In this document: positions 62,034 through 64,000 of the stretch, one piece after another
How positions within the stretch are numbered: the stretch's first letter is position 1
How the letters are laid out: each line of letters starts with the position of its first letter
Assembly (NCBI GenBank): GCA_964560085.1
Contig: CAZLKF010000002.1
Location: 62,001 to 126,000 of the forward strand
DNA length: 64,000 nucleotides
From: RUG11241 sp964560085
GTDB taxonomy: Bacteria; Bacillota_I; Bacilli_A; RF39; UBA660
Direction of reading: 5' to 3'
Translations under genes and position numbers: made by a program
The notes under the pieces: generated by a model
Seen by the model: the letters and a program-made list of their open reading frames with translations, nothing else
What the model was told of the DNA's origin: nothing
The model's database searches: none

Positions 62034-62638
62034 AAAACTCCAAACACAAAGGCAATGAATAAAATTGCAGCTACCAAAAACAAATAAATTATGTTACCTT
62101 TAGGTTTTGCAATTTTAATTTTGCTGATAAATAGTAATCCAACAACTGCCATCACAGCTGAAGCAACAATCTTATAAATATTAGGTTCAATAATGAAAGA
62201 CAATAAAAATGTCGCTGGAATAATAATAGCTGATGAAGTTACAGGTAATCCTGTATAATTCTTAATAGGCTCATCCGTTGTTGCATTTATATTGAAATAT
62301 GCTAAGCGAATAATTCCGGCCAATCCATAAACAGCATAAATTATTGCATTGTACCATCTGTTCATTCCCATTGAAAGAAATATTACTATCGGCAAAACAA
62401 CAAAACAAATTGTATCGGATAAAGAATCTATCTCTATGCCATAATTTTTATCGGCAGCAGTTCTATTTTTCTCCTTACGTGCAAGTTTGCCATCAAACAT
62501 ATCACATACTCCAGATATAACAAGACAAACTATCGCCGTTTTAAAGCGATGATTTATAGCAAAAAAAATGCCTAAAATAGATGACAGAGTTCCTAAATAT
62601 GTCACGCATGCAGATTTACTATATTTACCAATAAACAT
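62030..62638 (-). CDS. pssA: CDP-diacylglycerol--serine O-phosphatidyltransferase
   Basis: This integral membrane enzyme makes phosphatidylserine from CDP-diacylglycerol and serine. The 202-aa protein has about six helices and the CDP-alcohol motif DMFDGKLARKEKNR...GIEIDSLSD (DG-x2-AR-x(n)-G-x3-D-x3-D). It is followed by psd, which fixes serine as the alcohol. RBS GTAGGAGG with a promoter just upstream. Confidence 0.94.
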   Translation of the reverse strand: MFIGKYSKSACVTYLGTLSSILGIFFAINHRFKTAIVCLVISGVCDMFDGKLARKEKNRTAADKNYGIEIDSLSDTICFVVLPIVIFLSMGMNRWYNAIIYAVYGLAGIIRLAYFNINATTDEPIKNYTGLPVTSSAIIIPATFLLSFIIEPNIYKIVASAVMAVVGLLFISKIKIAKPKGNIIYLFLVAAILFIAFVFGVL

Positions 62639-62661
62639 ACTATACCTCCTACTACAATACC

Positions 62662-62690
62662 ATTATATCAAATATTTTTCACTTTGATAA
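62662..62690 (-). promoter_or_regulatory. Promoter of pssA-psd
   Basis: On the minus strand TTATCA (62685-62690), 17 bp, TATAAT (62662-62667). It sits just beyond the rpmE terminator. Confidence 0.6.
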
Positions 62691-62697
62691 TATGTTT

Positions 62698-62722
62698 AAA
62701 AAAAAAACATATCAAGTATGTT
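62698..62722 (-). terminator. Terminator after rpmE
   Basis: The stem AACATA/TATGTT is followed by a T run on the minus strand, with the TAA stop at its base. Confidence 0.8.
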
Positions 62723-62930
62723 ATTTTTCTTGTTCGCGACCATATTTGCGATTAAACATTTCAACGCGGCCTTTTTTAGAAGTACGATTTTGAACTCCAG
62801 TATATGCTGGATGACATTTGTCACAAACTTCAATATGCATACTTTCTTTTGTTGATTTTACAACAAAATTATTTCCACATGAACAAGTAACGTTAGTATC
62901 AATATACTTTGTATTAATCTCTTTTGCCAT
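62721..62930 (-). CDS. rpmE: 50S ribosomal protein L31 (zinc-binding form)
   Basis: A 69-aa large-subunit protein. Zinc ligands are Cys16, Cys18, Cys36 and Cys39 (CSCG, CDKCHP), so this is the C+ type L31, and the C-terminal half has the VEMFNRKYG sequence. It lies directly downstream of murA, as in B. subtilis, where the rho gene lies between. It has its own promoter and a leader hairpin. Confidence 0.97.
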   Translation of the reverse strand: MAKEINTKYIDTNVTCSCGNNFVVKSTKESMHIEVCDKCHPAYTGVQNRTSKKGRVEMFNRKYGREQEK

Positions 62931-62950
62931 TTTTTATTTCTCCTTCCGCC

Positions 62951-62967
62951 ATGGCTTGATAAGCCAT
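62951..62967 (-). promoter_or_regulatory. Hairpin in the rpmE 5' leader
   Basis: ATGGCTT/AAGCCAT with a three-base loop lies between the TATAAT box and the SD GGAAGGAG. L31 leaders often carry autoregulatory structures; this is a possible example, not proven. Confidence 0.5.
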
Positions 62968-62986
62968 AGAAATTCAATGCATTAGT

Positions 62987-63015
62987 ATTATAACAACTTT
63001 CTTTTCACATTGCAA
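62987..63015 (-). promoter_or_regulatory. Promoter of rpmE
   Basis: On the minus strand TTGCAA (63010-63015), 17 bp, TATAAT (62987-62992), with an extended TG. Confidence 0.75.
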
Positions 63016-63022
63016 CAGTTTT

Positions 63023-64000
63023 TTATTTTATTTTAATATCTGCTCCGACAGTTGTCAGTTTTTCAACAATTCTGTCATATCCACGCAAAATGTAGTCACA
63101 ATCTTTAATAACAGTTTCACCTTCAGCAGCTAAAGCAGCAACCACCAAACTGGCACCAGCACGCAAATCAGTTGCTTTTACTTCGCAACCTTTTAATTTT
63201 GTTGGCCCGGCAATTTTTAAAACACGACCAGCAATTTTGATGGTTGCTCCCATATCATTTATATAAGGTATATTATTAAACCTATTTTCGTAAATTGTTT
63301 CTTCCAAACTAGAAATTCCTGTGCATTGCGTTAAAAGTGGCGTCAAAGGTTGCTGTAAATCAGTTGCAAAGCCAGGATAGCCCAAGGTTTTAATTTTAAC
63401 TGGCTTTAATGGTTTTGTACTAGCTGAAATTGTAATATTATCATCACCAAGCTCATATTCTATACCCATCTCACTCATTTTTAATAATAAAGCTTCAATA
63501 TGATCTGGAATAATATTTTTAATTTTCAACTTTTCGCCCACTAAAGCACCTATTATCACGTAAGTTCCTGCTTCAATTCGATCAGGAATTACTTCAGCAA
63601 AGCAACCATTTAAACTTTTTACTCCGTTAATTCGGATTTCACTTGTTCCTGCTCCAGTTATTTTAGCCCCCATATTGTTTAAAAAGGTTGCTACGTTCAC
63701 TATTTCAGGTTCTTTAGCAGCATTTTCTAAAATAGTTAAGCCCTTTGCTTTAACCGCAGCAATTATTGTATTAATTGTTGCCCCTACACTTGGCATATCT
63801 AAATAAACGTGTCCACCAACTAAGCCCTCTGTTGTAATACAATAATGGTTGTCTTTTTCATCAACAACTCCACCTAATTGAGTTAAAGCTTTTAAAGTTT
63901 GATCTATCGGACGTGCTCCGATTGCACATCCACCCGGAAAAAACATTTCAACTTTCTTAAAACGTGATAACAAAACTGGCATAAAATAGTATGACGCTCT
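63023..64000 (-). CDS. murA: UDP-N-acetylglucosamine 1-carboxyvinyltransferase (5' end outside window)
   Basis: MurA makes the first committed peptidoglycan precursor, UDP-GlcNAc-enolpyruvate. The 325 codons in the window are still in frame at base 64000, where the peptide reads RASYYFMPVLL, so the N-terminal quarter is missing. The catalytic loop is PGGCAIGARP (Cys, also the fosfomycin target), with RIEAGTYVIIGALV, LTPLLTQCTG and LRAGASLVVAAL further on. The neighbour rpmE suggests the MurZ-type paralogue, but this is only context. Confidence 0.95.
   Translation of the reverse strand, partial: RASYYFMPVLLSRFKKVEMFFPGGCAIGARPIDQTLKALTQLGGVVDEKDNHYCITTEGLVGGHVYLDMPSVGATINTIIAAVKAKGLTILENAAKEPEIVNVATFLNNMGAKITGAGTSEIRINGVKSLNGCFAEVIPDRIEAGTYVIIGALVGEKLKIKNIIPDHIEALLLKMSEMGIEYELGDDNITISASTKPLKPVKIKTLGYPGFATDLQQPLTPLLTQCTGISSLEETIYENRFNNIPYINDMGATIKIAGRVLKIAGPTKLKGCEVKATDLRAGASLVVAALAAEGETVIKDCDYILRGYDRIVEKLTTVGADIKIK

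Overview
This is a strongly AT-rich bacterial chromosome segment with standard bacterial stop codon use: several genes, for example tmcAL, mutM and spoIIID's neighbours, end in TGA, so the Mycoplasma recoding of TGA is not used. The gene set (PolC-type replicase, D-Ala-D-Ala ligase, MurA, MurD, glutamate racemase, TagO-like transferase, MreB/Mbl) is that of a walled Firmicute. The sporulation genes (GerA-type germination operon, CotJ, SpoIID, a SpoIIQ-like protein, SpoIIID) say it is, or descends from, an endospore former. Small genes, overlapping starts and stops, and terminators built around stop codons point to a compact genome. My inference is an uncultured, low-GC member of the Bacilli (RF39 or Erysipelotrichales-like gut lineages). 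I see no rRNA, IS element, phage, CRISPR array or replication origin.

Layout. 1-6217 (minus): polC (runs off the left edge), prmC and prfA. 6354-10967 (plus): a metallophosphoesterase, then an overlapping gerA-gerC-gerB germinant receptor operon. 10956-14253: a tail-anchored acidic protein, a small ferredoxin, two prepilin-like genes (one carrying a large C-type-lectin/FGE-like domain) and rpmF-yceD. 14855-19600: tmcAL, mutM, murI, and a serine T-box operon containing an HD phosphohydrolase and serS. 19586-28530 (minus): murD, a coiled-coil protein, an ABC transporter pair, a flavoprotein, a zinc-ribbon membrane protein, and an RluA synthase/PLP lyase/SDR cluster. 28642-32588: membrane and surface proteins. 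32663-34384: tRNA-His and spore coat cotJ genes, including a CotJA-CotJB fusion. 34553-38997: ddl, an ABC-F ATPase, typA. 39096-44025: an NlpC/P60 surface enzyme, Nudix, DUF421 and tagO. 44076-47603: the conserved sporulation/shape block rpiB-DUF1146-spoIID-spoIIQ-spoIIID-mbl. 47608-51984: a Ca2+ P-type ATPase, a beta-helix surface protein, pyrophosphatase. 52112-54072: two six-gene tRNA clusters around a PrsW protease. 54149-58949: S1 protein, NifU-like protein, a CotS-like protein, a helicase and an SDR. 58958-64000: a phosphodiester-glycosidase surface protein, psd-pssA, rpmE and murA (runs off the right edge).

How the parts connect. Three groups belong to the sporulation cycle: germinant sensing (GerA/B/C), engulfment and mother-cell control (SpoIID, SpoIIQ, SpoIIID) and coat (CotJ, CotS-like). 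A second theme is the cell surface: two large modular proteins share a scaffold but end in different enzymes, and two prepilins plus a cadherin-like and a beta-helix protein are also exported. The translation genes (prfA/prmC, serS with its T-box, typA, rpmE, rpmF, tmcAL, 13 tRNAs all with encoded CCA) are ordinary in content. The regulatory layout is tight: sigma-A promoters often have their -35 box inside the preceding gene, and terminator hairpins often include the stop codon. Gene starts were set by Shine-Dalgarno position, because GTG inside AGGTGAT ribosome binding sites creates false upstream starts here.
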